Shown piece after piece: positions 26,815-36,081 of a DNA stretch of 64,000 bases (position 1 is its first letter; each line of letters begins with the position of its first letter). The notes under the pieces were generated by a model, which searched no databases, was not told where the DNA came from, and worked only from the letters and a program-made list of their open reading frames with translations. The stretch is from Bin80 sp965209015 (lineage in GTDB: Bacteria > Bacteroidota > Rhodothermia > Rhodothermales > Bin80): NCBI GenBank assembly GCA_965209015.1, contig OZ242367.1, positions 496,001 through 560,000 on the forward strand. The letters run 5' to 3'. The translations under genes and the position numbers were made by a program.

Positions 26815-29800
26815 CTACTTCATCAGTATCATGCGACCCGTCTCCTGATATTTGGTCTCCGATCCCACCGCAATCATTCGATATAGGTAGGTCCCTGATC
26901 CAAGCTGAATCGCATTCAATTCAATAGTTTGGTTCGCACCCGCATCAAACGCTTGGGCAGGGTACTCCATTACTTTACGTCCCAACACATCTAAGACCTG
27001 CACCGTCACCTGCGCCCTCTCGGGAAGATCAAACTGGATCCTTGTTGACGGATTGAACGGGTTCGGATAGTTCCCATGGAGAGTAAACACGGTCGGAAGC
27101 TCGGTTGGTGCCTCTGCCGCCGTTGACGTATCATCATCGATGATCGTAAGACTGGTTCCGGTGACCGTTACATTCTCCACCGTGCTGGTTCCTGTGATCA
27201 TCACGGTCTCATCTGGCTCATCCACAGTATCCGAGGTAGGTGTCAGCGTGAACGTCCCGGTGCTAGACGGGGTATCCGCCGGAATGCTGATCGTAAAATC
27301 GGAGACCGCCGTAAAGTCCGTTCCTGAGGTCGCGGTACCCGATCCCACAGAGACCGTCACCGGTAAGGCAGTCGTTTGAGAGACCTCCAGAGTAGCGGTC
27401 ACGGTGACTTCGGTGGCCTCATCTTCTTCTCCAATGGTGCTGGGATTTACACTTAACGTAACCGAAAGATCAGGACAGGCAACGCGAAGACTGGCGGGAT
27501 TGATAATGACATTCTCCTGATTAAGTATTTTGGCCGGGACACAGGTGAGTTCATTCTCTTCCAGGCTAACAGTAAATGGATTTGCCTCAACATCATCAAA
27601 CAGATCTGGATGTAGACTCGTGAGATTGTTACCGGCAAGGATAAGAAATTGTAAGCTGGTGAGCCCATCAAACAGATCTTCGGGTAGACCCGTGAGAGCG
27701 TTGCCATCAAGGTTGAGAGTCGCTAAGTTGGTGAGGCCATCAAACAGATCTTCGTGTAGACTCTCGAGAGAGTTATCATTAAGTGTAAGCCGAACTAAGC
27801 TTTCGAGTCCATCAAACAGCTCTTCGTGTAGATCCGTGAGCTCGTTATCAGAAATAAGGAGTCGACTTAAGCTAGTGAGTCCATCAAACAGATCTTCGTG
27901 TAGACTCTCGAGAGAGTTACCAGCAAGGTTAAGTAGGGTTAAATTAGTGGGTCCAGCAAACAGATCTTCGGGTAGACTCGTGAGATTGTTACCAGCAAGG
28001 TTAAGTACGGTTAACTTAGTGAGTCCATTGAAATCACCAGACTTCAGTTCAGTAATACCCTTATCACTAAGACTAGTATTTAAGAAAAAAACCGTGCTTA
28101 AATCATCACTCGTGACCTCATAACAAAACTCGGCCCTCATCGCAATCGCAGGCCAACCCAAAATCGCGTCTCTCACGGCCTCGGTCCGAGGACAGATTCC
28201 GCCCCTCAAATTGAGCACTTTTAGATCTGTAAAATTCACCACAGCATGCCCCTCTGCATCCCGAAGCTTGGCATCCAACTCCGTTGGAGCCGTGTAGCTT
28301 ACCTTTACCGTCCCCATATCAGATGCGATCACAGGACTGACTAATGTGAGGGTCACCTTCTTTCCACTGACGGTTGGCGTGCCGCTGAGCGCTTGGGCTT
28401 CCTCAGATCCTCCGTCCGGTGTTTTCTTGACCGTGAAAGCAGAATTGGTTAGGCCGCTGACAGAAGCAAGGTCCTCATTAAAATTCACCTCCAAGGTGGT
28501 CCCATCCACCGTTGCCGAGGTAACCGAGGGATTAGGGCAGGTAACGCGAAGACTGGATGGAATGATAATAACATTCTCCTGATTAAGTATTTTGGCAGGG
28601 ACACAGGTAAGGGGATTACCCTCCACGCTAACATTAAATGGATTTGCCTCAACATCATCAAACAGGTCTGGATGTAGACCCATGAGAGAGTTGTCATTAA
28701 GTCTGAGAGTCACTAAGTTGGTGAGACCATCAAACAGGTCTTCGGGTAGACTCGTGAGCTCGTTATTAGAAATATAGAGCTGACTTAAGTTGGTGAGTCC
28801 AGCAAACAGATCTTCGTGTAGATCCGTGAGAGCGTTGTTCAGAAGCGAGAGCAAACTTAAGCTGATGAGTCCATCAAACAGATCTTCGTGTAGATCCGTG
28901 AGAAAATTGTTACTAAGCCAAAGATTCGATAAGCTAGTGAGTCCATCAAACAGATCTTGATGTAGATCCGTGAGAGCGTTCCCACCAAGATTTATACTCT
29001 CCAAGTTGGTGAGTCCATCAAACAACTCTTCGTGCAGCCCCGTGAGCTCGTTATCAGAAATAAAGAGCAAACGTAAGCTGGTGAGTTCATCAAACAGATT
29101 TTCGTGTAGACTCGTGAGGGAGTTGTTATCAAGATAGATGCCCTCTAAGTTAGTGAGTCCATCAAACAGATCTTCGTGCAGACTCGTGAGAGAGTTGTTA
29201 TTAAGGCCAATAGCGCCTAACTTATCAAGTTCCTCAAACAAATCTTGATGTAGATCCGTGAGAGAGTTGTTATTAAGGTAGAGTTGATTTAAGCTGGTGA
29301 GTCCATCAAACAACTCTTCGTGTAGACTCGTGAGAGCGTTGTTCTCAAGGCCAAGAAAGCCTAACTTAGTGAGTCCATCAAACAGATCTTCGTGTAGACT
29401 CGTGAGGGAGTTGTTATCAAGGTGAAGATTCGATAAGCTAGTGAGTCCATCAAACAGATCTTCGTGTAGACTCGTGAGGGAGTTGTTCTCAAGGTCAAGA
29501 AAGCCTAACTTAGTGAGTTCCTCAAACAGATCTTGATGTAGATCCGTGAGAGAGTTGTTATCAAGCCAAAGAGCCGATAAGCTAGTGAGTCCATCAAACA
29601 GATCTTGATGTAGATCCGTGAGGGAGTTGTTCTCAAGCCGAAGAGTCGATAAGCTAGTGAGTCCATCAAACAGATCTGGATGTAGATCCGTGAGAGAGTT
29701 GGTCCTAAGGTCAAGAGTTTGTAAGTTGGTGAGTCCATTGAAATCATCAGACTTCAGTTCAGTAATACCCCTCTGACTGAGATCTAAAGCAGTAATAGTT

Positions 29801-30285
29801 CTTAAATCATCACTCGTGACCTCATTACAAAGATTAGTTCTGGTTATCCGATCCAAAATCGCGTCTCTCACGACCTCGGTTCGGGAACAGATATTGAGCA
29901 CTTTAGGATCCATAGAATCCACCACATCACTCCCCGCTGCATCCCGAAGCTTGGCACCCGACTCCGTTGGAGCCGTGTAGCTTACCTTTATCGTTCCCAT
30001 ATCAGATGCGGTCACAGGACTGCTTAATGTGGGGGGCACCGTTTCCCCACGGACAGTCGGAGTGCCGATGAGCGTTTGGTCTTCTTCGGATCCTCCACTG
30101 GACGTTTTCTTGACCGTGAAAGCAGAATTGGTCAGGCCGCTGACAGAAGCAAGGCCCTCATTAAGGTTCACCACCAAGGTAGTTTCATCCACCGTCGCAG
30201 AGGAAACCGTAGGAGGTGTGGTGTCCTGTGCCCACAACGAGCTTGGAAATACCAAGACGAGAATCAGGAAAGAGCGATACGACAA
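26815..30285 (-). CDS. Giant leucine-rich-repeat surface protein with type IX sorting domain
   Basis: An 1156-residue secreted protein made of a duplicated module. Signal peptide ~1-20; SwmB-like beta domain (~22-130); about 16 LRRs of 24 residues (~165-560, consensus 'LTDLHEDLFDGLTSLSxLxL') ending 'LTCVPAKIL'; a second SwmB-like domain (~575-695); about 7 LRRs (~750-915) with the same ending; a Calx-beta domain (~935-1045); a type IX C-terminal domain starting 'LHGNYPNPFNPSTRI' (~1068-1156). The LRR type is the animal/BspA-like kind. The start is TTG at 30285, seven bases after a G10 tract. It should be displayed on or released from the surface and bind ligands or other cells. No enzymatic domain is seen. 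Confidence 0.88.
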   Translation of the reverse strand: MSYRSFLILVLVFPSSLWAQDTTPPTVSSATVDETTLVVNLNEGLASVSGLTNSAFTVKKTSSGGSEEDQTLIGTPTVRGETVPPTLSSPVTASDMGTIKVSYTAPTESGAKLRDAAGSDVVDSMDPKVLNICSRTEVVRDAILDRITRTNLCNEVTSDDLRTITALDLSQRGITELKSDDFNGLTNLQTLDLRTNSLTDLHPDLFDGLTSLSTLRLENNSLTDLHQDLFDGLTSLSALWLDNNSLTDLHQDLFEELTKLGFLDLENNSLTSLHEDLFDGLTSLSNLHLDNNSLTSLHEDLFDGLTKLGFLGLENNALTSLHEELFDGLTSLNQLYLNNNSLTDLHQDLFEELDKLGAIGLNNNSLTSLHEDLFDGLTNLEGIYLDNNSLTSLHENLFDELTSLRLLFISDNELTGLHEELFDGLTNLESINLGGNALTDLHQDLFDGLTSLSNLWLSNNFLTDLHEDLFDGLISLSLLSLLNNALTDLHEDLFAGLTNLSQLYISNNELTSLPEDLFDGLTNLVTLRLNDNSLMGLHPDLFDDVEANPFNVSVEGNPLTCVPAKILNQENVIIIPSSLRVTCPNPSVTSATVDGTTLEVNFNEDLASVSGLTNSAFTVKKTPDGGSEEAQALSGTPTVSGKKVTLTLVSPVIASDMGTVKVSYTAPTELDAKLRDAEGHAVVNFTDLKVLNLRGGICPRTEAVRDAILGWPAIAMRAEFCYEVTSDDLSTVFFLNTSLSDKGITELKSGDFNGLTKLTVLNLAGNNLTSLPEDLFAGPTNLTLLNLAGNSLESLHEDLFDGLTSLSRLLISDNELTDLHEELFDGLESLVRLTLNDNSLESLHEDLFDGLTNLATLNLDGNALTGLPEDLFDGLTSLQFLILAGNNLTSLHPDLFDDVEANPFTVSLEENELTCVPAKILNQENVIINPASLRVACPDLSVTLSVNPSTIGEEDEATEVTVTATLEVSQTTALPVTVSVGSGTATSGTDFTAVSDFTISIPADTPSSTGTFTLTPTSDTVDEPDETVMITGTSTVENVTVTGTSLTIIDDDTSTAAEAPTELPTVFTLHGNYPNPFNPSTRIQFDLPERAQVTVQVLDVLGRKVMEYPAQAFDAGANQTIELNAIQLGSGTYLYRMIAVGSETKYQETGRMILMK
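27590..29760 (-). repeat. 72-bp tandem repeats encoding the two LRR blocks
   Basis: Near-identical 72-bp units marked by 'CCATCAAACAGATCTTC' on the plus strand recur from about 28640 to 29760 (first LRR block) and 27590 to 28060 (second block). Because each unit is a whole number of codons, unequal crossing-over would change LRR number without breaking the frame. Confidence 0.85.
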
Positions 30286-30292
30286 AATGCTA

Positions 30293-30302
30293 CCCCCCCC
30301 CC
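30293..30302 (-). promoter_or_regulatory. G10 homopolymer at the 5' end of the LRR gene (candidate phase-variation tract)
   Basis: Ten consecutive G on the coding strand, seven bases upstream of the TTG start. Upstream lie AGGAGG and a frame 'TTG AAA AAA TTG GGG...'. With ten G this frame ends at TAG right after the tract. With nine (or twelve) G it would read through in frame into the LRR signal peptide, adding a lysine-bearing N-terminus. That is the arrangement of a slipped-strand switch. Confidence 0.6.
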
Positions 30303-30757
30303 AATTTTTTCAATGAATTCGTGCTTGCCAGAAAACCTCCTGTTTTAGACTTGGAATGCTCTGGATGTCTTTCTATGCGCATTTTGGCTCTGCTTTAAGA
30401 TTAAATTTGCCCGCTGATTTAGATTGGTGTCTTTAGACCAGAGACACCTGCACCCAATTTTAGCACCTTCTATACTCAATACCAAATTATGTGTTTCGTT
30501 TTTGTTTCATGGCAGGGGTTGTTCGGGGTTTGCGAGTTGTTTTCTCATGGACTTGCCTGAGAGTTCATGCTGGTGGAAAGGATGCACGAGCCAATACAGG
30601 ATGGTCGTAGCGACCGTGGAATTTACCATAGACCGGAGTAAATGTTTGACGGGCAACTGGCTTATCACAATGGTAAAACGTTCTGGGATTTGAACATCAA
30701 AAATCCGAAGAGCACTCCATGTTGCAGTTGGCTGAGGGGCTAATCTGCCCTGAGAGG

Positions 30758-30895
30758 TATCCCCATATTATTTCGCCTCAACTCGGTTTAGTCTACAATT
30801 GGTGGGTTTGGACGGGGTTCGGTCAGGATTGGGGGTGTCTGAAGAGCCGTAACGCCGTACGTTTGGTAGTTTGGGATAAAAATGAAGCTCTTCCC
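30758..30895 (+). repeat. Flanking repeat copy B (possible transposase relic)
   Basis: Matches copy A (26217-26350) in the same orientation, including CTCGGTTTAGTCTACAATTG and the following 'GGACGGGG..CGGTCAGGATTGGG'. A frame reads 'LGLVYNWWVWTGFGQDW'. The two copies bracket the LRR locus. Confidence 0.7.
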
Positions 30896-31298
30896 GCCTG
30901 AAATTCAGACCGCGCAAAGTGGCAGAATAGGTGGCTTTTGTAGTGTTCAAATCTGCCAGGACACTCTCAAAACAGACCCACCTCCCCGGAAAACAAGGCT
31001 TTTTTTCTCAGAGAGTTACAACCTGTCAAAGTCAGGATTCACCTCATTCAAATGAAGTCTCTGTACATAGATCAGATGATCGTGACTTACTGAACTAGTT
31101 GAACTTACAATCTATACTCTAGGTTAGAAAATGCTTCCACAAATTGAGGTGAATATTCTGGGTCATTCACAGATTCTGCTGAATATGCATCCAAGGACGG
31201 TCAAAAATCGGTGAGGGAGGATAGAGTTGCACTCTTAGAGTGAATGCACTCAGGTGCTCTCTCATGTATATAATTCTCGGAAATATTTTTCCGCAGAG

Positions 31299-31730
31299 TC
31301 AGGATACAAGTTGCGCATCAAGGTGGATGGTCGTTCCGGCGAAGAGTTTTGCAATAGGACAACCTTTTTTCGTTGCATTAGCAGCATCCTTGAATACAGA
31401 CTCGTCAACCCCAGATACATTTGCGCGGACAACGAGATCAATGCTGGAGATATGGAAGCCACCAGCAGGATCAGGTCCCAACGTAACGCTTGCTCGGGTA
31501 TCCACCCGTTTCACAGTATTACCGCGACCATCCAACTCGTTGGATAGTGCCATGGAAAAACATCCTGAAATGGCTGCTGCAACCAGATCTTCAGGTCCGA
31601 CTCCAGGATCTCCCTCAAATCGAGAGGCAAATGTAAAGGGCGTGTCCAAAGACCCGCGTTCGGTTTTGAGATGTCCGTTTCCAGATTTTAGATTTCCTTC
31701 CCAGGAAGCAGTTGCATGATTTACGCTCAT
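31299..31730 (-). CDS. osmC: OsmC-type peroxiredoxin
   Basis: A 143-residue OsmC/Ohr-family protein that reduces organic peroxides. The two redox cysteines are visible in 'AAISGCFSMALSN' (about residue 59) and 'KKGCPIAKLFAGTT' (about 125). The N-terminal 'ASWEGNLKSGNGHLKTERGSL' matches OsmC rather than Ohr. It lies 15 bp downstream of a second OsmC-like gene on the same strand, so the two form a small operon, probably stress-related. Confidence 0.9.
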   Translation of the reverse strand: MSVNHATASWEGNLKSGNGHLKTERGSLDTPFTFASRFEGDPGVGPEDLVAAAISGCFSMALSNELDGRGNTVKRVDTRASVTLGPDPAGGFHISSIDLVVRANVSGVDESVFKDAANATKKGCPIAKLFAGTTIHLDAQLVS

Positions 31731-31745
31731 TGTAATTAATTAAGG

Positions 31746-32192
31746 CTAGTGAGTGGATTTGAAAGAAAAATGCTGGCCATTGATGGACCAGCTTACGGTG
31801 ATTGGAGCAGTTTTCTCAAGGATCTTGGCGACCGAGCAGTATTTATTGACGCTCAGATCAACAGCCCGATAAACTTTATCTGGATCAAGGTCCCCCTCAA
31901 ACTCATAATGTATATGGAGTTTGGTAAATAGAGCAGGTGTCTCATGTTCTGCGCGATCATAGGTGATGACGGCATCAAATTTTTGGATATCCTGACGCTG
32001 TTTTCGTAGGACGATCACGATATCAATTCCGCTACATCCGCCAAGGGCCATTGCGATGGCCTGCATCGGACCTACTCCCTGACCTGTTCCTCCTTCTTCG
32101 GGGCTAATGTCAAAATGCAACGTATTACCGTTGCTGTTCGTAGCGAGGAAGTGAAACTTGTCGTCTAAGCGCTGGAGGGTAACTTCGGTCAT
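31746..32192 (-). CDS. OsmC-family protein (YhfA-like)
   Basis: A 148-residue OsmC-fold protein. 'MALGGCSGIDIVIVLRKQRQDI' holds the first conserved Cys and 'LSVNKYCSVAKILEKTAPI' the second. It lacks the typical OsmC N-terminus and resembles the YhfA-like branch, whose substrate is less clear. First gene of the two-gene operon; it diverges from the DUF4097 gene with about 100 bp between starts. Confidence 0.88.
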   Translation of the reverse strand: MTEVTLQRLDDKFHFLATNSNGNTLHFDISPEEGGTGQGVGPMQAIAMALGGCSGIDIVIVLRKQRQDIQKFDAVITYDRAEHETPALFTKLHIHYEFEGDLDPDKVYRAVDLSVNKYCSVAKILEKTAPITVSWSINGQHFSFKSTH

Positions 32193-32293
32193 AGAGGAAA
32201 TACTTTAAGGTCAAGAGCGTTGAACCGTGACGGCCCCTGCAGGATTCCCATATAAATGCAACTCAAAACCCAAAAATACGTAATTTGATTAGG

Positions 32294-33223
32294 ATGCAAT
32301 CAAAATATGTGGGTTTGATGAAAATTCCTTTCGCTTTTAGAACGGTTTTGGGGTTGATTACTCTTTCAACTCTGGGGTTGGCAGCCTTTGAGTTCACTCC
32401 CATGGCTCGGGATGTCATCAAGAAAGAGTATAAAGTTAACCCAGGGGGAGTGTTGAGTCTGGATCTTGATCGAGGGAATATTGAAGTAGAGACAACAAGC
32501 GATAATGAAGTAAAGATTGAGCTTGAGCGTCGTGCACGTGCAGAAAGTTCGGAGGAAGCCGAGCGGCTTCTGAAGTCAGTTCACCGGTATGAATTCGGTA
32601 AGAAGGGGGATGATGTTAGTATTCAGTCAAGAGTAGATGAGGACAGGGGGCAGATGCGGTGGCGTAAGGGCCCAGCAGTCAAAATTAGACTCACCGTCCG
32701 GGTGCCCCGCAAATATAATATCAACTTTAAAACAGGTACTGGTAACATTACTATATTAGATGTCAATGGTGAAATTACCGGTCGTACGGGGGCAGGAAAT
32801 ATCTTGATAGAAGATGTTGAAGGTGATTTGGATGTAAAGTCTGGTGCAGGGAATATTGAGATTTCAGGAGAATTAAAGGATGCGGACGTTGCCACCGGTG
32901 CAGGGAATCTGTCAATCTATGCTGTGGTGGGCGAATTGCATGCGATGGCGGGCACGGGAAATGTGACTGTCGAGATACGTGGACAGCCTCGAGGTGAAAC
33001 CAAATTGAGAACTGGTGCGGGAAATGTGTCTTTGTCTCTTCCAGAGGATGTTCAGGCAGACGTTCGTGCGACTGCGAGCCTGGGGGCCGTATCGTTTGAC
33101 TTTCCAATGAAATTCACGAAGAAGATTCTGTCCCACTCCTTCTCTGGTCAGATTAACGGGGGCGGAAACGCTTCCATTGTATTGGCTGCCGGCGTAGGCA
33201 ACGTTTCTTTGCACCGGTATTAG
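32294..33223 (+). CDS. DUF4097 beta-strand-repeat protein, secreted
   Basis: From ATG 32294 the protein is 309 residues; the ATG at 32318 (MKIPFAFRT) gives a cleaner signal peptide and may be the true start. After the hydrophobic N-terminus come short repeated strands of the DUF4097 type, with 'TGAGNI' or close variants recurring at least five times ('KTGTGNITI', 'RTGAGNILI', 'KSGAGNIEI', 'ATGAGNLSI', 'RTGAGNVSL'). These form a right-handed beta-helix-like stack. Function is unknown; family members often sit near envelope-stress regulators. No such regulator adjoins. Confidence 0.82.
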   Translation: MQSKYVGLMKIPFAFRTVLGLITLSTLGLAAFEFTPMARDVIKKEYKVNPGGVLSLDLDRGNIEVETTSDNEVKIELERRARAESSEEAERLLKSVHRYEFGKKGDDVSIQSRVDEDRGQMRWRKGPAVKIRLTVRVPRKYNINFKTGTGNITILDVNGEITGRTGAGNILIEDVEGDLDVKSGAGNIEISGELKDADVATGAGNLSIYAVVGELHAMAGTGNVTVEIRGQPRGETKLRTGAGNVSLSLPEDVQADVRATASLGAVSFDFPMKFTKKILSHSFSGQINGGGNASIVLAAGVGNVSLHRY

Positions 33224-33711
33224 TCATCAGATTGTAATTTTCTTGTTGAATCTCGCTTCCCTACAATCTATGCCCGTCTCTTCCCTGCCTAATATAGCTG
33301 GGATTGGCAATTTGGTTGCTCTGACCATTTTACCATAGACACCTAAGGTGACTGGAGGGATAACGAAATAGAATTTTCTGGCCAGTGGGGTTTGTGGGAC
33401 ATGGACCCGTCCGAAAATGAATATCCCCGATCTAAAAATGGGGGAAAATGGTTCTAGAATCACTATCTTCTTGGATGGAGAAGCTGCTTCCGTAAAAAAT
33501 TAATCTACTAATAAAGGGTCGGGTGCAAACCACCGGGTATTTATATTATTTGGTAAATTCAATTGGTTTTTGATGAGTAGGTCGAATGATAGGACTCAGG
33601 TTTGAGTTTTATAGGTTAAGGAAGACCAAAGAGTTTAAGCTCATAGGATGGAACGGAGGACATACATACTAAGGATTAATCATTACCTTCGGGGTGTAGC
33701 TGAGAGACCCA
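33224..33711 (+). other. Intergenic region before the beta-oxidation genes
   Basis: About 490 bp with no supported gene. The last 40 bases include CGGGGTGTAGCTGAGAGACC, which resembles the first half of a thiamine box, but the second half is absent, so no riboswitch is called. It should hold the fadN promoter. Confidence 0.4.
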
Positions 33712-36072
33712 ATGCAAAGTAACAATATGCTCTTGCCTTTTCAGCGTGCGGCAGTGCTTGGGGCAGGCACAATGGGAGCACAGATCGCAGCTCATCTGGC
33801 TAATGCGGGAATTGATGTTCTGCTCCTGGATTTAGCAGCATCAGATGGATCGGATCCGCAGGCACTGGTCAAGAAGCAATTAAAGACCGCATCAAAGCTA
33901 AAACCCAATCCTTTCTTCACACAAAGAACCGCACAGCATGTTCGTTGCGGGACGATTGAGCATGATATAGGGAAAGTTTCAGAAGCTGAGTGGATTATTG
34001 AAGCCGTAATTGAGCGACAGGATATCAAACAATCCCTCTATGCGAAGATTGAGGCCGAAATTGGTCCAAATACGATTGTTTCGACGAATACTAGCGGAAT
34101 TCCCATTCGCTCACTCGCTCAAGGATGTAGCCCCGAGTTTCGCCAGCGTTTTCTGGGGACTCACTTTTTTAATCCACCGCGGTATCTAAGCCTTCTTGAA
34201 GTGATTCCACATCCTGAAACAGATCCTCAGGTACTGGAGAGAATAAAATGGTATGCCCGTGTCCATCTCGGCAAGGATGTTGTACTTGCCAATGATGTGC
34301 CTTATTTCATTGCAAATCGGATCGGCATTTATGGAATGCTGAGCGCCATCCAACACTATGTAAATGGAAATTACACAATTGAGGAAGTTGATGCGTTGAC
34401 CGGACCGCTAACAGGGCGACCAAAGTCTGCTACATTTAGAACCGCGGATCTAGTCGGTCTGGATGTGATGCAGCTTGTGTGTGCGAATCTTTATAGTAGC
34501 GTTACAGAGGATGAATCTAGGGAGCGCTTCAAAGCTCCTGATGTGCTACATAAATTAGTGAAGAAGGGCGCAATGGGGGCGAAGTCGGGCGCTGGATTCT
34601 ATCGGAAAGAAGGTAAGGAAATTCAGTCCTTGAATCTCTCCTCAGGACAATATGAAGGCCCCAGAGATCTTGACCTCGGAGACCTACGATCAATCAAGTC
34701 AGCTGGGCCGCTTCCATACCGACTCTCCTCTTTGTTCCAGAATGAGGGACGCGCGGGGAGATTCTTCCGATCAACTATGCTGGATCTAATGGCATATGCG
34801 GCGAGGCGGATTGGCGAGATTACGGATAGTCCCGCCCGTGTTGATCAGGCCATAGCTGCTGGATTTGGATGGGAAATGGGACCTTTTCAGATATGGGATG
34901 CAATTGGATTTGATTCTGTTCGGACGACCATGATCCAAGATGGAATTGAGCTACCTGAGTGGATATTGGACATGCCAAACGATGCATCCTTCTATGTGGG
35001 GCATCCAGTTCAAGTTTATATTCCGGCTCAAAATGATTATGTATCCGAAGAGGTCTCACCTGCGGAACGATCCTTATCATCAATCAAACTGGATACCAGA
35101 GGAGACCTGTGGTCAAATGAAGAGTCAGGTCTTATTGACTTGGGGGATGGGGTCGCCCTATTTGAGTTTCGATCCAAAGCCTGTACCCTTGGATTCAATG
35201 TAATCAGTGGACTATTGGAAGCCATTGATCGAGTTGAAAACAGTTCTGATTTTCATGGGTTGGTGATCGGGAATGAGGGGGTACACTTCTCAGTAGGCGC
35301 TAACCTATCCGAAATGGCTGGGGCGATGCAAGCAGGTAAGTTTGACGAGATTGATGCATATATCGCTCGTTTTCAGTCTACAATGCAACGAGTACACTTT
35401 GCACGAAAGCCTGTGGTAGTTGCCGCACATCAGCGAGCACTGGGCGGAGGGTGTGAACTGATTATGGCCTCTCCCAATCCAGTTGCTGCTGCTGAAACCT
35501 ATACCGGACTTGTAGAACTTGGGGTTGGTCTTATACCAGCTGGCACAGGAAGTATGCGACTTGCTGCAAGGGCCAGTAAACAGAATTCTGGGTATGATAG
35601 TAATTTGCTCGCAGATATGATGCGAAACTTTGAGACTGTTGCAAAGGCAGTCGTCTCAACCAGCGCATATGAAGCTCGCGACCTAGGACTTCTACCAGAT
35701 CATGCGTGCATCGTGATGAATACCCGGAGGCGTTTTCATGCTGCCAAACATGAAGTATTAAGGCTATCTGCTCAGGGCTATCGTCCACCAACATCAGAAC
35801 CAATCCGCGTACTTGGACGTCCCGGTGCAGCAGCATTAAGCACTGCGGTCTACCAATTGTATCAAGGTAGGTTTATTAGTGATTATGATATGTATCTGGC
35901 AAGGAAACTGGCATATGTATTAACGGGCGGAGATTTGAGTGGGGCAGAGTATGTGTCTGAGTCTTATTTGTTAGATCTGGAGCGGGAGGTATTTCTTGGT
36001 CTTCTAGGTGAGCCCAAGACCCAGGAGCGAATCACCGGCCTTCTATTACATAATCGTCCCATTCGTAACTGA
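33712..36072 (+). CDS. fadN: 3-hydroxyacyl-CoA dehydrogenase / enoyl-CoA hydratase (FadN-like)
   Basis: A 786-residue bifunctional beta-oxidation enzyme in the Bacillus FadN arrangement: dehydrogenase first, hydratase last. NAD-binding 'AAVLGAGTMGAQIAAHLANAG' at ~11-31, catalytic region 'FLGTHFFNPPRYLSLLEVIPHP' at ~148-169, second dehydrogenase half ~185-430, and a crotonase domain ~480-690 with oxyanion-hole 'HFSVGANLSEM' and 'RALGGGCELIMASP'. It oxidises and hydrates acyl-CoA intermediates in the cytoplasm. The thiolase gene begins 10 bp later, so they form an operon. Confidence 0.92.
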   Translation: MQSNNMLLPFQRAAVLGAGTMGAQIAAHLANAGIDVLLLDLAASDGSDPQALVKKQLKTASKLKPNPFFTQRTAQHVRCGTIEHDIGKVSEAEWIIEAVIERQDIKQSLYAKIEAEIGPNTIVSTNTSGIPIRSLAQGCSPEFRQRFLGTHFFNPPRYLSLLEVIPHPETDPQVLERIKWYARVHLGKDVVLANDVPYFIANRIGIYGMLSAIQHYVNGNYTIEEVDALTGPLTGRPKSATFRTADLVGLDVMQLVCANLYSSVTEDESRERFKAPDVLHKLVKKGAMGAKSGAGFYRKEGKEIQSLNLSSGQYEGPRDLDLGDLRSIKSAGPLPYRLSSLFQNEGRAGRFFRSTMLDLMAYAARRIGEITDSPARVDQAIAAGFGWEMGPFQIWDAIGFDSVRTTMIQDGIELPEWILDMPNDASFYVGHPVQVYIPAQNDYVSEEVSPAERSLSSIKLDTRGDLWSNEESGLIDLGDGVALFEFRSKACTLGFNVISGLLEAIDRVENSSDFHGLVIGNEGVHFSVGANLSEMAGAMQAGKFDEIDAYIARFQSTMQRVHFARKPVVVAAHQRALGGGCELIMASPNPVAAAETYTGLVELGVGLIPAGTGSMRLAARASKQNSGYDSNLLADMMRNFETVAKAVVSTSAYEARDLGLLPDHACIVMNTRRRFHAAKHEVLRLSAQGYRPPTSEPIRVLGRPGAAALSTAVYQLYQGRFISDYDMYLARKLAYVLTGGDLSGAEYVSESYLLDLEREVFLGLLGEPKTQERITGLLLHNRPIRN

Positions 36073-36081
36073 GCAAATTGA

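Larger units (their letters stand above)
30286..31298 (+). other. Intergenic region with G10 tract and flanking repeat copy B
   Basis: About 1 kb without an intact gene. It contains the homopolymer next to the LRR start and repeat copy B (30758-30895). Frames such as the one at 30424-30693 show no family features. Confidence 0.45.

Noticed and set aside
27590..29760. Regular repeats that might look like a CRISPR array
   Set aside because: The 72-bp units have no unique spacers and translate into LRRs in one open frame.
33690..33712. String resembling the first half of a thiamine-pyrophosphate box before fadN
   Set aside because: Only GGGGTG...CTGAGA...ACCC is present; the second conserved half is missing and the gene is not in thiamine metabolism.
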